DNA of 64,000 bases from Pseudoduganella umbonata (GTDB lineage Bacteria; Pseudomonadota; Gammaproteobacteria; Burkholderiales; Burkholderiaceae_D): contig NZ_JACHXS010000001.1 in assembly GCF_014192225.1 (NCBI RefSeq), positions 86,341-150,340 of the forward strand, read 5' to 3'. Numbering within the stretch: the stretch's first letter is position 1; each line of letters begins with the position of its first letter. This document shows positions 1 to 9,356 of the stretch, piece after piece. A program made the position numbers and the translations under genes. A model generated the notes under the pieces. That model ran no database searches, was not told where the DNA came from, and saw nothing but the letters and a program-made list of their open reading frames with translations.

Positions 1-91
1 TGCCTTCCATTTAATTCTTATATGTGAAGAAATTGTAAGAAAGTGTCAGCCGTCCTAGAATGGCCGTTCGTTCACTCATGAATAAATCTGC

Positions 92-1042
92 ATGAAACCG
101 GAAATCCTCGTGATGGCGGCCAGCCCGTCGGCGTCCGTGATGGCGCAGCTGGAACAGCATTTCACCTGCCACCACGTGTGGCAGGTTGCGCCGGAAGGCC
201 GCGCCGCCTTCATTGCCGGCGTGGCGCCCGGCGTGCGCGGCGTGGCCACCACCGGCATGGCCGGCATCGGTGCCGCGCTGGCGGCGCAGTTGCCGCGGCT
301 CGAGATCGTGGCCGTGAACGGCATCGGCGTCGATGCGGTGGATTTCGCCGCGCTGCGCCCGCGCGGCATCGCGGTGACGAATACGCCCGGCGTGCTGACG
401 GACGACGTGGCCGACCTGGCGGTGGCGTTGCTGCTGGCGGTGTCGCGCCGCATCCCCGCGCTGGATACCTATGTGCGCGCCGGCCAGTGGCAGGCCGGCG
501 TGCCGGTCAGGCCGGCGCGCGCATTGCGCGGCAAGGTCGCCGGCATCTATGGATTCGGCCGCATCGGCCAGGCGGTTGCCGCGCGGCTGGCGGCGTTCGG
601 GCTGCAACTGCGCTACTGGCAGCCGAATGTGAAGGCGGGCGTGACGGTGCCGCGCGCCGCGTCGCTGCTGGAACTCGCGCGCGACAGCGATTACCTCGTC
701 GTCTGCGCGCCGGGCGGCGCGGCCACGCGCAATACCGTGGATGTGGCGGTGCTGGAGGCGCTGGGGCCGGAAGGTACGCTGGTCAACATCGCGCGCGGCT
801 CGCTGGTCGACGAGCCGGCGCTGGGCGCCGCGCTGGCCGACGGCCGCCTCGGCGCCGCCGCGCTGGACGTGTTCGCCGACGAGCCGTCGGTCCCCGCCGC
901 GCTGGCCGCGCTGCCGAACGTGGTGCTGACGCCGCACGTGGGCAGCCTCACCGTCGAAACGCGCCACGCGATGGGGCAGCTGGTCGTCGACAACCTGCTC
1001 GCCCATTTCAGCGGGCAGCCGCTGCTGACGCGGGTGGAGTAA
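92..1042 (+). CDS. D-2-hydroxyacid dehydrogenase (2-oxoacid reductase)
   Basis: Cytoplasmic NAD(P)H-dependent reductase of 2-oxoacids such as glyoxylate, hydroxypyruvate or an aryl-pyruvate. The 316 residues match the usual family length. The cofactor loop GFGRIG is near residue 151. The catalytic Arg is in NIARGSLVDE, the Glu in VFADEP and the His in LTPHVGS, so the active site is complete. After the second strand of the Rossmann fold there is no acidic residue (YWQPN), which points to NADPH rather than NADH; that is an inference. It precedes the aromatic catabolism genes but is separated from them by a palindromic spacer and faces a convergent gene, so it is probably its own transcript. The exact substrate cannot be told. 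Confidence 0.85.
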   Translation: MKPEILVMAASPSASVMAQLEQHFTCHHVWQVAPEGRAAFIAGVAPGVRGVATTGMAGIGAALAAQLPRLEIVAVNGIGVDAVDFAALRPRGIAVTNTPGVLTDDVADLAVALLLAVSRRIPALDTYVRAGQWQAGVPVRPARALRGKVAGIYGFGRIGQAVAARLAAFGLQLRYWQPNVKAGVTVPRAASLLELARDSDYLVVCAPGGAATRNTVDVAVLEALGPEGTLVNIARGSLVDEPALGAALADGRLGAAALDVFADEPSVPAALAALPNVVLTPHVGSLTVETRHAMGQLVVDNLLAHFSGQPLLTRVE

Positions 1043-1078
1043 CGCTGGCTGAAGTGTTGCTCCAAAACCGGTGGCGAA

Positions 1079-1188
1079 GCAGGGGTTTCGGGGAGCTTGC
1101 TCCTCGCCTGCGTAGCGGAGATAGCTTGCAAGCTATCTCTCCTTCCAGACACCAGTTAGTTTGAAATGTTTCTCTAAAACCCCTGCCA
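1079..1188. repeat. Large imperfect inverted repeat with internal palindrome
   Basis: GCAGGGGTTT at 1079-1088 is answered by AAACCCCTGC at about 1179-1188. Between them lies a perfect 22-bp palindrome (1118-1139, half-site GAGATAGCTTG) and a smaller GGAGC/GCTCC hairpin (1092-1103). It sits between two convergent genes, so it may act as a bidirectional terminator. It lacks a clean T-run and looks more like a mobile palindromic repeat. Confidence 0.55.
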
Positions 1189-1201
1189 CGTTTTTTGCAA
1201 C

Positions 1202-2371
1202 TTATTGCTTGCCCGGATCCTTCAGGTCGGGGAACTTGTCGAACTCGATGTTGTAGACCTCGTTGCCGACCTTCTTCACTTCGCGCACATACACGGTCTG
1301 CACGATGTCGCGCGTGGCCGGGTCGATGGCGATCGGACCGCGCGGGCTGTTCAGCTTCATCGTCTTCAGCACGGCCATCGCCTGGTCGCCGTCGATCTTG
1401 CCGTTCAGCTTGCGCGACACGTCGTAGATCGCGGCCATGCCGTCATACGCGGCGACGGCCATGAAGTTGGGCCGGCCGCCCTTCGGATTGGCGGCGGCAA
1501 AGCTCTTCAGGAACGCCTTGTTCTCGGCCGAGTCGTGCGCGGCCGAGTAGTGGAACGTGGTGATCACGCCCAGCGTCGCATCGCCCATCGCCGGCAGCAC
1601 GTGGTCGTCGGTCAGGTCGCCGGTGGCGATCACCTTGATGCCGGCCGCGGCCAGCCCCCGTTCGCGGTAGCCCTTCATGAACGCGATGCTTTGTTCGCCG
1701 GCCGGCACGAACACGAAGATCGCATCCGGCCTGGCATCCTTGATGCGCTGGATGTACGGGGCGAATTCCGGATTGCGCAGCGGCACGCGGATCGATTCCG
1801 TCACCTTGCCGCCGGCGCCTTCCAGCGTCTTCTTGAACGCCGCTTCGGCATCCAGGCCGGGGCCGTAGTCCGCCACCAGCGTGACGACCTTATTGAGCTT
1901 GTTCTTTGCCGCCCAGGTGCCCATCGGCGCCGAGATCTGCGGCAGCGTCATCGAGAAGCGCACGATGTAGTTCGATTTCGTCGTGATCGCCGACGTGGCC
2001 GCGTTCATGATGATCATCGGCTTCTTCGCCTGCTGTGCGATCGGCGCGACGGCCAGCGCTTCCGGTGTCAGGCCGAAACCGGCCAGGAAATCGACCTTGT
2101 CGCGCACCACCAGTTCCTGGGCCAGGCGCTTGGCGATTTCCGGCGAAGGGCCGGTGGTGTCCTTGAGGATCAGCTGGATCTTCTTGCCGGCCACCGTGTC
2201 GCCATGCTGCGCCATATAGGCCTTGATGCCGCCTTCCATCTGCTTGCCGTAGTCGGCGAACGGGCCGGAAAACGCGGCGATCACGCCGACCTTGATGGTG
2301 TCCTGCGCGTGAGCCGCCGGCAGGACGAAAAGCTGGGCGCCGGCCAGTACCGCGGCGATCGTGTATTTCAT
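1202..2371 (-). CDS. Branched-chain amino acid/aromatic ABC transporter substrate-binding protein
   Basis: Periplasmic binding protein of the LivJ/LivK type (Peripla_BP_6), 389 residues. I place the start at 2371 because an AGGAGA-type site precedes it and the product then opens with a classical signal peptide (MKYTIAAVLAGAQLFVLPAAHAQ region). The mature part starts with IKVGVIAAFSGPFA, typical of the family. It is clearly paralogous to the binding protein at 13913 (shared blocks LAGFGLTP, VADYGPGLDAE and VPLRNP). It is transcribed divergently from a porin across a promoter with two GTTCGAT boxes like those before pcaI. It probably delivers protocatechuate, a related aromatic acid or a ring-cleavage product to the permease encoded at 7456-10808. 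The ligand is inferred from context only. Confidence 0.85.
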   Translation of the reverse strand: MKYTIAAVLAGAQLFVLPAAHAQDTIKVGVIAAFSGPFADYGKQMEGGIKAYMAQHGDTVAGKKIQLILKDTTGPSPEIAKRLAQELVVRDKVDFLAGFGLTPEALAVAPIAQQAKKPMIIMNAATSAITTKSNYIVRFSMTLPQISAPMGTWAAKNKLNKVVTLVADYGPGLDAEAAFKKTLEGAGGKVTESIRVPLRNPEFAPYIQRIKDARPDAIFVFVPAGEQSIAFMKGYRERGLAAAGIKVIATGDLTDDHVLPAMGDATLGVITTFHYSAAHDSAENKAFLKSFAAANPKGGRPNFMAVAAYDGMAAIYDVSRKLNGKIDGDQAMAVLKTMKLNSPRGPIAIDPATRDIVQTVYVREVKKVGNEVYNIEFDKFPDLKDPGKQ

Positions 2372-2462
2372 GGTTGTCTCCTTTGTTATGAACACCGCGC
2401 CAATCATCAGGCTCCTTGAGATTCTTGACAAGGCCCGGTAACGGTCATAGTATCGATTCAGC

Positions 2463-2496
2463 GTTCGATAAGCAATCTATTGTTCGATCACCGAAC
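2463..2496. promoter_or_regulatory. Paired PcaR-like operator boxes
   Basis: Two boxes beginning GTTCGAT lie 19 bp apart (2463 and 2482). The second is the near-palindrome GTTCGATCACCGAAC. The same arrangement with the same spacing precedes pcaI at 4703-4736. The pattern resembles the published Pseudomonas PcaR site. It lies between a binding-protein gene and a porin gene and could control both. Confidence 0.6.
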
Positions 2497-2533
2497 GACG
2501 AACCGAACCACCATAAAATCTACAGGAGACAGC

Positions 2534-3691
2534 ATGAACGGAATCACTGGCGAACGGGCGCGCGGCCGCAGCATCGGCAACGGCGCGGGCAAGGGCGGGA
2601 GCATGGGGTTGGCGACGGCGGTGGCAGGCGCGCTGGCGCTGCTGGCGGCGGGCGCGGCGCAGGCGCAAAGCAACGTCACGATCTACGGCATCATCGATAC
2701 GGCGGTGGCGCACGTGGACAACACGAACGCCGCCGGCGATTCGGTGACCAAGGTGGCATCGCTGACGGGATCGTTCCCATCGCGCATCGGCTTCCGCGGC
2801 ACGGAAGACCTGGGCGGCGGCCTGTCCGCCATCTTCACGCTGGAAAGCGGCTTCGGGCCCGATACCGGCGCGATGGGGCAGGGCAACCGCCTGTTCGGCC
2901 GCGCCGCCAATGTGGGCCTGAAGGGCAAGTGGGGCACGCTGACGCTGGGCCGCCAGGTCAACATGACGTACATCGCCGGCCTGAAGGCCGACGTGCTGGG
3001 CCCGAACCTGTTCGCCATTGGCAGCATCGACCCTTACCTGCCGAACGCGCGCAGCGACAACGCGATCGGCTACCTCGGCAACTTCAACGGCATCGTGGCG
3101 GGTGCCACGTACAGCTTCGGGCGCGACACGTCGACCTCCGGCGGCCCGGCCGCCACCGGCTGCGCGGGCGAATCGCCGGCCGACTCGAAGGCCTGCCGCC
3201 AGGTCACCGCACTGCTCGGATATGAAGTCAAGGACTACGGCATCAACGCGTCGTTCGACAAGCTGTACGGGAACACCGGCGCGGCCAATGGCCTGACCAG
3301 CAGCAGCAACTACGACCGGCGCGTGACCGTCAACGGCTACTGGATGATCAAGGGCACCAAGCTGGGCGCCGGCGTCATCGACCGCAAGACCGATGCCGTC
3401 ACCGGCATCACCGAATCGGCGCTGTACTACCTGGGCGTGAGCCACCCGGTCACCCCGCTGCTGACCTTCGATGCGCAGGTGGCGCGCAAGAACGTCAAGC
3501 GCAGCGACGACGACACCGACATGGTGGTCGCCAGGCTGACGTATTTCCTGTCGACGCGCACCGCCATCTACGGCGCGCTGGGGCTGATGAACAACGATGG
3601 CGTCGCCGCCGTCGCGCTCGATGCCGGCGGCAGTGTCGGCGCCGGCAAGCCGCAGCGGGGCCTGATGGCGGGGCTGCGGCACCACTTCTGA
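2534..3691 (+). CDS. Outer-membrane porin, Burkholderiales type
   Basis: General diffusion porin of the Gram-negative porin family 4 (OmpC/Omp32-like), 385 residues. The start at 2534 follows an AGGAGAC site 4 bases upstream. The N-terminus is long and Arg/Gly-rich before the hydrophobic stretch, and the predicted cleavage is at AQA-QS. The mature protein starts SNVTIYGIIDT, has the family block RIGFRGTEDLGGGLSAIF, and ends in aromatic Phe (LRHHF), the signal for BAM insertion. Divergent from a binding protein and sharing its promoter boxes with pcaI, it is likely the outer-membrane entry for aromatic acids. The 20-residue Arg-rich pre-signal extension is odd; an internal start at 2603 (MGLATAVAG) would also give a usable signal peptide. 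Confidence 0.88.
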   Translation: MNGITGERARGRSIGNGAGKGGSMGLATAVAGALALLAAGAAQAQSNVTIYGIIDTAVAHVDNTNAAGDSVTKVASLTGSFPSRIGFRGTEDLGGGLSAIFTLESGFGPDTGAMGQGNRLFGRAANVGLKGKWGTLTLGRQVNMTYIAGLKADVLGPNLFAIGSIDPYLPNARSDNAIGYLGNFNGIVAGATYSFGRDTSTSGGPAATGCAGESPADSKACRQVTALLGYEVKDYGINASFDKLYGNTGAANGLTSSSNYDRRVTVNGYWMIKGTKLGAGVIDRKTDAVTGITESALYYLGVSHPVTPLLTFDAQVARKNVKRSDDDTDMVVARLTYFLSTRTAIYGALGLMNNDGVAAVALDAGGSVGAGKPQRGLMAGLRHHF

Positions 3692-3754
3692 TCGCGCTTC
3701 ACGGCCGAGACCGTGGTCGAAGTTGACACGGACTCGGCAGTAGCGGGGCGATGC

Positions 3755-4579
3755 TTACGGCAGCAGCACGGCCAGTTCGCGGGCACCCTGCTGCAGCACG
3801 GGCAGGAACTGCTCTTCCATCTGCCGTGCGCTGACGCGGCCGGCCTGGGCGCCGACGTTCAGCGCGGCGAGCACGGTGCCGGAGGCGCCGCGCACGGGAA
3901 CCGCGATGGAGCGCAGGCCCACTTCGAGTTCCTCGTTGTTGATCGCGAAGCCCTGCTCGCGCACCTGGGCCAGCACGGCGCGCAACTGTTTCTGGGTGGT
4001 GACCGTGTGCTCGGTCAGCGGTTTCAGCCGCACCTTGTCGAGGTAGGCCTGCAGCTCGGCTTCCGGCAGGTAGGCCAGCATCACGCGGCCCAGCGACGTG
4101 CAGTACGCGGGCAGCCGGCTGCCGGTGTTCAGCGCGACGGACATCACGCGGGAGGTGGCCGAGCGGGCCACGTACAGGATCTCGTTATCGTCGAGCACCG
4201 CCAGCGAGCACGATTCGTTCAGCGTGCGGCTGATCTGGTTCAGGTAAGGCTGGGCCGATACGGTGAGCGGCGTCGACGACAGGTAGGAATAGCCGAGCGT
4301 CAGCACCTTCGGCCGCAGCGAGTAATTGTTGACGTCCGATTCGGCATAGCCGAGCTGCTTCAGCGTGTACAGGCAGCGGCTGACGGCGGCGCGCGGAATG
4401 CCGGTCTTCTGGCTGATCTGCGCGATCGTCAGGCTGCGGCGCGAATCGGAAAACGCCTGCAGCACGGCAAGCCCGCGCGCCAGCGACGTCATGAAGCTGG
4501 GGTCGGCCAGCGCCTCGATCTGCTCGGCGATCGTGGCTTCGCGCTCGGCAGGGATGGTTTTATTGGTGGTTGTGGTCAT
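3755..4579 (-). CDS. pcaR: IclR-family regulator of the beta-ketoadipate pathway (PcaR/PobR/PcaU type)
   Basis: Transcription factor of 274 residues with an N-terminal winged helix-turn-helix (SRRSLTIAQISQKTGIPRAA region, residues about 55-85) and a C-terminal IclR effector domain. The start at 4579 (MTTTTNK) is chosen over longer frames because the upstream codons are low-complexity (VHAVHAVH). The block SLARGLAVLQAF before the HTH is typical of the PcaR/PcaU/PobR branch. It is divergent from pcaIJF across a spacer carrying GTTCGAT boxes, the arrangement expected of an activator that senses 3-oxoadipate. The gene name follows from family and neighbourhood; the effector is not visible in sequence. 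Confidence 0.8.
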   Translation of the reverse strand: MTTTTNKTIPAEREATIAEQIEALADPSFMTSLARGLAVLQAFSDSRRSLTIAQISQKTGIPRAAVSRCLYTLKQLGYAESDVNNYSLRPKVLTLGYSYLSSTPLTVSAQPYLNQISRTLNESCSLAVLDDNEILYVARSATSRVMSVALNTGSRLPAYCTSLGRVMLAYLPEAELQAYLDKVRLKPLTEHTVTTQKQLRAVLAQVREQGFAINNEELEVGLRSIAVPVRGASGTVLAALNVGAQAGRVSARQMEEQFLPVLQQGARELAVLLP

Positions 4580-4610
4580 CACGGTCTCTTGGAAGTGGAG
4601 CGAGTGTAAA

Positions 4611-4638
4611 TGAACTGCGTGAACTGCGTGAACTGCGA
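4611..4638. repeat. 9-bp tandem repeat (TGAACTGCG x3)
   Basis: Three copies of TGAACTGCG lie directly upstream of the chosen pcaR start, inside the divergent pcaR-pcaI control region. They read as HAVHAVH in the extended frame, which is why the longer start was not used. Confidence 0.7.
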
Positions 4639-4702
4639 AGGAACAGCCTGGGTCGACGGATTTTTCCTTGACCTCGGCGACCGGCGGTGCCACACTTAGG
4701 CT

Positions 4703-4736
4703 GTTCGATTAACAGATTATAGTTCGATTATCGAAC
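4703..4736. promoter_or_regulatory. Paired PcaR-like operator boxes before pcaI
   Basis: GTTCGATT at 4703 is followed 19 bp later by the perfect 15-bp palindrome GTTCGATTATCGAAC (4722-4736). The boxes end 36 bases before the GTG start of pcaI. The sequence is close to the 15-bp PcaR site reported in front of Pseudomonas pcaI. It matches the pair at 2463-2496 in box sequence and spacing. Confidence 0.7.
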
Positions 4737-4772
4737 ACATGGTAACTAATTGAAGGCAGGAGGAAACACCCC

Positions 4773-5441
4773 GTGATTGACAAGACTATCGACACCATGG
4801 CGCAGGCCGTGGCCGGCATTCATGACGGCGCGACCGTGATGATCGGCGGCTTCGGCAACGCCGGCATGCCGGCGGCGCTGATCGACGCGCTGATCGCGCA
4901 GGGCGCGCGCGACCTCACCATCGTCAACAACAATGCCGGCAACGGCGAAACCGGCCTGGCCGCGCTGCTGAAGGCGAAGCGGGTGAGGAAGATCATCTGC
5001 TCGTTCCCGCGCCAGGCCGATTCGCAGGTGTTCGATGCGCTGTACCGCGCCGGCGAGATCGAGCTGGAACTGACGCCGCAGGGCAACCTGGCCGAGCGCA
5101 TCCGCGCCGCCGGTGCCGGCATCGGCGGCTTCTTCTCGCCGACCGGCTACGGCACGCTGCTGGCCGAAGGCAAGGAAACGCGTACCATCAACGGCAAGAA
5201 CTACGTGCTGGAGTCGCCGATCCACGCCGACTTCGCACTGATCAAGGCATTGCACGGCGACCGATGGGGCAACCTGGTCTACCGTAAAACGGCGCGCAAC
5301 TTCGGCCCGATCATGGCCACCGCCGCCAAGGTCACCATCGCGCAGGTCACGCGCATCGTCGAACTGGGCGAGCTGGATCCCGAACACATCGTCACCCCGG
5401 GCATCTTCGTGCAGCGCGTGGTGCAGGAGGAAGCACAATGA
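4773..5441 (+). CDS. pcaI: 3-oxoadipate CoA-transferase subunit A
   Basis: Alpha subunit of the heterodimer that moves CoA from succinyl-CoA to 3-oxoadipate, the penultimate step of the beta-ketoadipate pathway in the cytoplasm. The 222 residues match family length. The GGFGNAGMPAALIDAL block near residues 24-39 is the CoA-transferase family I signature. It starts with GTG at 4773, 6 bases after an AGGAGG-like site (GCAGGAGGAAAC). The stop overlaps the pcaJ start (ATGA), so the two subunits are translationally coupled. First gene of pcaIJF. Confidence 0.95.
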   Translation: MIDKTIDTMAQAVAGIHDGATVMIGGFGNAGMPAALIDALIAQGARDLTIVNNNAGNGETGLAALLKAKRVRKIICSFPRQADSQVFDALYRAGEIELELTPQGNLAERIRAAGAGIGGFFSPTGYGTLLAEGKETRTINGKNYVLESPIHADFALIKALHGDRWGNLVYRKTARNFGPIMATAAKVTIAQVTRIVELGELDPEHIVTPGIFVQRVVQEEAQ

Positions 5442-6108
5442 CTATTCAAAAGATGAGCCGCGACGCCATGGCGAAACGCGTCGCACAGGACATCCACGAA
5501 GGCGCCTACGTCAACCTGGGCATCGGCCTGCCGACGATGGTGGCGAACTACCTGCCGGCCGACCGCGAGATCTTCCTGCACAGCGAGAACGGCCTGCTGG
5601 GCATGGGCCCGGCCCCGGCGCCCGGCGAGGAAGACGAAGACCTGATCAACGCCGGCAAGCAGCCGGTCACCCTGCTGACGGGCGGTGCCTACTTCCACCA
5701 TGGCGACTCGTTCGCGATGATGCGCGGCGGCCACCTGGACATCTGCGTGCTCGGCGCGTTCCAGGTGTCGGCGATCGGCGACCTGGCCAACTGGCATACT
5801 GGCGCTCCGGATGCGATCCCCGCCGTGGGCGGTGCGATGGACCTGGCCATCGGCGCGCGCCAGGTCTTCGTGATGACCGATCACCAGACCAAGTCCGGCG
5901 AGAGCAAGATCGTCGAACAGTGCAGCTACCCGCTGACGGGCATCGGCTGCGTCAACCGCATCTACACGGACCTCGCCGTGATCGACGTCACCTCCGACGG
6001 CCTCGTCGTGCGTGAAATGGTCGACGGCCTGACGTTCGAGGAACTGCAACAACGCACGGCGGCGCCCCTGATCGCTGCTTTCACTGGCGCCAACAAGGAG
6101 AACACGAA

Positions 6109-6112
<4 letters not shown>
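5438..6112 (+). CDS. pcaJ: 3-oxoadipate CoA-transferase subunit B
   Basis: Beta subunit of 3-oxoadipate:succinyl-CoA transferase, 224 residues. The motif [10 protein letters not shown] around residue 50 carries the catalytic Glu that forms the thioester with CoA. The start overlaps pcaI by 4 bases (GAGGAAGC site upstream) and the stop overlaps the pcaF start (ATGA). Equal dosage with PcaI is therefore built in. Nothing is missing compared with known PcaJ proteins. Confidence 0.95.
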
Positions 6113-7311
<1,199 letters not shown>

Positions 7312-7429
7312 ATGCGCGTGTGTGATGAACGCGTAAAGCGCCTGTAAGCAAGCGGTAGTATCAGTAGCATGGCCAGCCGACAAAGAGCGGCGGCCTTGCG
7401 ATCGATCTTGGAGAATCGAGGAGACAATT

Positions 7430-7459
7430 ATGCATTTCCATGACGGAGGCCGGCGATGA
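7430..7459 (+). CDS. Putative 9-residue leader peptide coupled to livH
   Basis: A short frame MHFHDGGRR starts at 7430 behind a strong GAGGAGAC site. Its TGA (7457-7459) overlaps the ATG of the permease gene (7456) as ATGA. The permease has its own GGAGG site inside this frame. This looks like a translational-coupling or leader device. It is also possible that the first RBS and ATG are remnants of an older start. No similar peptide is known to me. Confidence 0.4.
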   Translation: MHFHDGGRR

Positions 7460-8310
7460 TCGGCGTCCTTTTCGACGGCGTGGCGTACGGCAGCCTGCTG
7501 TTCATGATCAGTGTCGGCCTGTCGGTAACGATGGGCATGATGAACTTCATTAACCTGGCCCACGGCGCGTTCGCGATGCTGGGCGGCTACGTCTGCGTGA
7601 TGCTGCTCGATCGCGCCGGCGTGCCATTCCTGGCCACGCTGCCGCTGGCCTTCCTGGCCGCGGCATTCGTCGGCTTCATCCTCGAGCGCACGCTGTACCG
7701 CCGGCTGTACAAGGCCAGCCACCTGGACCAGGTGCTGTTCTCGATCGGCCTGACCTTCATGGCGGTCGCCGGCGCCACCTACTTCTTCGGCCCCACGCAG
7801 CAACCCGTCAGCCTGCCCGAATGGCTGCGCGGGCAGGTCTCGCTGTTCGGACTGGAAGTGGGCACGTACCGGCTGTTCCTGATCGGCGTCGTCATCGTCG
7901 TCACGGCACTGCTCGGGCTGCTGATCGAGCGCACCCGCTTCGGCGCGCAGATCCGCGCATCGGTCGACAACCATACCGCTTCCGAAGGGCTGGGCATCAA
8001 CGTCAGCCGCGTGTTCAGCCTGACGTTCGCGCTGGGCTCCGGCCTGGCCGGCCTGGGCGGTGGCCTCGGCATCGACGTGCTGGGGCTGGACCCCAGCTTC
8101 CCCGTCAAGTACATGGTGTACTTCCTGCTGGTCGTCGCCGTCGGCGGCGCGGGCACGATCACCGGTCCGCTGCTGGCCGCCATCGTGCTGGGCGTGTTCG
8201 ACGTGGCCGGCAAATACTATGTGCCGGAGATCGGCGCGTTCGTCATCTATGCGCTGATGGTGGTATTGCTGCTGGCATTCCCCGCAGGCCTGATCAGGAG
8301 GAAAGCATGA
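7456..8310 (+). CDS. livH: Branched-chain amino acid-type ABC transporter permease (LivH)
   Basis: Inner-membrane permease of 284 residues with about eight hydrophobic segments. It begins MIGVLFDGVAYGSLLFMISVG, as LivH proteins do, and carries the FINLAHGAFAMLGGY block. It is the first of four coupled transporter genes, with a 4-base overlap to the next. In this neighbourhood (pca before, van after) the system most likely imports aromatic acids or their ring-cleavage products rather than leucine. That is inference, since the liv family covers both. Confidence 0.88.
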   Translation: MIGVLFDGVAYGSLLFMISVGLSVTMGMMNFINLAHGAFAMLGGYVCVMLLDRAGVPFLATLPLAFLAAAFVGFILERTLYRRLYKASHLDQVLFSIGLTFMAVAGATYFFGPTQQPVSLPEWLRGQVSLFGLEVGTYRLFLIGVVIVVTALLGLLIERTRFGAQIRASVDNHTASEGLGINVSRVFSLTFALGSGLAGLGGGLGIDVLGLDPSFPVKYMVYFLLVVAVGGAGTITGPLLAAIVLGVFDVAGKYYVPEIGAFVIYALMVVLLLAFPAGLIRRKA

Positions 8311-9356
8311 GTGCGATATCGAAACCGGCCATGTCGAAAATGGAAGTCGCCGACAAGGCGCCGGTACGTCCGGCAGCGGCGCTGCCCGTGCCGCGCCTGC
8401 CCGATGGCCGCTGGCACCCGCTGGAAATCGTCTTCTGGCTGCTGCCGGTCGCCAGCTGGTTCCTGTTCCCGCAGTACCTGGTGCTGACCAGCCAGATCAT
8501 GATCGTCGGCCTGTTCGCGCTGTCGCTGGACCTGATCCTGGGTTACGCAGGCATCGTGTCGCTGGGGCATGCGGCGTTCTTCGGACTGGGTGCCTACACG
8601 GCCGGGCTGCTGTCCGTGCACGGCTGGGGCGAGCCGGTCACCGGGCTGCTGGCCGGTGCGGCCGTGGCCGGCATCTTCGGCTGGATCGTCAGCTTCCTCG
8701 TCGTGCGCGGCCAGGACCTGACGCGCCTGATGGTCACGCTGGGCATCGGCCTGATGCTGTTCGAAGCGGCCAACAAGGCATCGTGGCTGACCGGCGGCGT
8801 TGACGGCCTGTCCGGCATGATGGTCGGTAACCTGCTGGGCGTGTTCGAGTTCGACCTGGAAGGCAAAACCGGCTTCGTCTACAGCTACGTGGTGCTGTTC
8901 CTCGTGTTCCTCGTGCTGCGCCGGCTGGTGAACTCGCCGTTCGGCCTGGGCCTGCGCGGCATCCGCGAGGGCGGGCGCCGCATGCCGGCCATCGGCGCGG
9001 ACGTCAATTCCCGGCTGCGCGCCATCTTCACGGTGGGCGCCGTGGTGGCGGGCATCGCCGGTGCGCTGCTGGCGCAGACCACGCAGTTCGTCGGCCTCGA
9101 CATGCTGGGCTTCCCCCGCTCGGCGGAGCTGCTGATCATGCTGGTGCTGGGCGGTACCGGGCGGCTGTACGGCGCGCTGATCGGCGCGGCGGTCTTCATG
9201 ATCGCCCAGGACAAGATCGCCGGCATCAATCCCACCTACTGGCAATTCTGGATCGGCCTGCTGCTGGTGTGCATCGTGATGTTCGCCAAGGGCGGCATCG
9301 TCGGCGGCTTCGCCAATCTGCTGGAACGCCTGCGCGAACGGAAGGAGAACAAATGA
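8307..9356 (+). CDS. livM: Branched-chain amino acid-type ABC transporter permease (LivM)
   Basis: Second permease subunit, 349 residues. A polar N-terminal tail of about 40 residues is followed by hydrophobic segments. GYAGIVSLGHAAFFGLGAYTAG is the LivM hallmark (here residues about 75-96). The start at 8307 overlaps the livH stop (ATGA) and follows AGGAGG. The stop overlaps the start of the next gene. The EAA-like loop that contacts the ATPases is present in the second half (GLRGIREGGRRMPAIGAD region). Confidence 0.88.
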   Translation: MSAISKPAMSKMEVADKAPVRPAAALPVPRLPDGRWHPLEIVFWLLPVASWFLFPQYLVLTSQIMIVGLFALSLDLILGYAGIVSLGHAAFFGLGAYTAGLLSVHGWGEPVTGLLAGAAVAGIFGWIVSFLVVRGQDLTRLMVTLGIGLMLFEAANKASWLTGGVDGLSGMMVGNLLGVFEFDLEGKTGFVYSYVVLFLVFLVLRRLVNSPFGLGLRGIREGGRRMPAIGADVNSRLRAIFTVGAVVAGIAGALLAQTTQFVGLDMLGFPRSAELLIMLVLGGTGRLYGALIGAAVFMIAQDKIAGINPTYWQFWIGLLLVCIVMFAKGGIVGGFANLLERLRERKENK

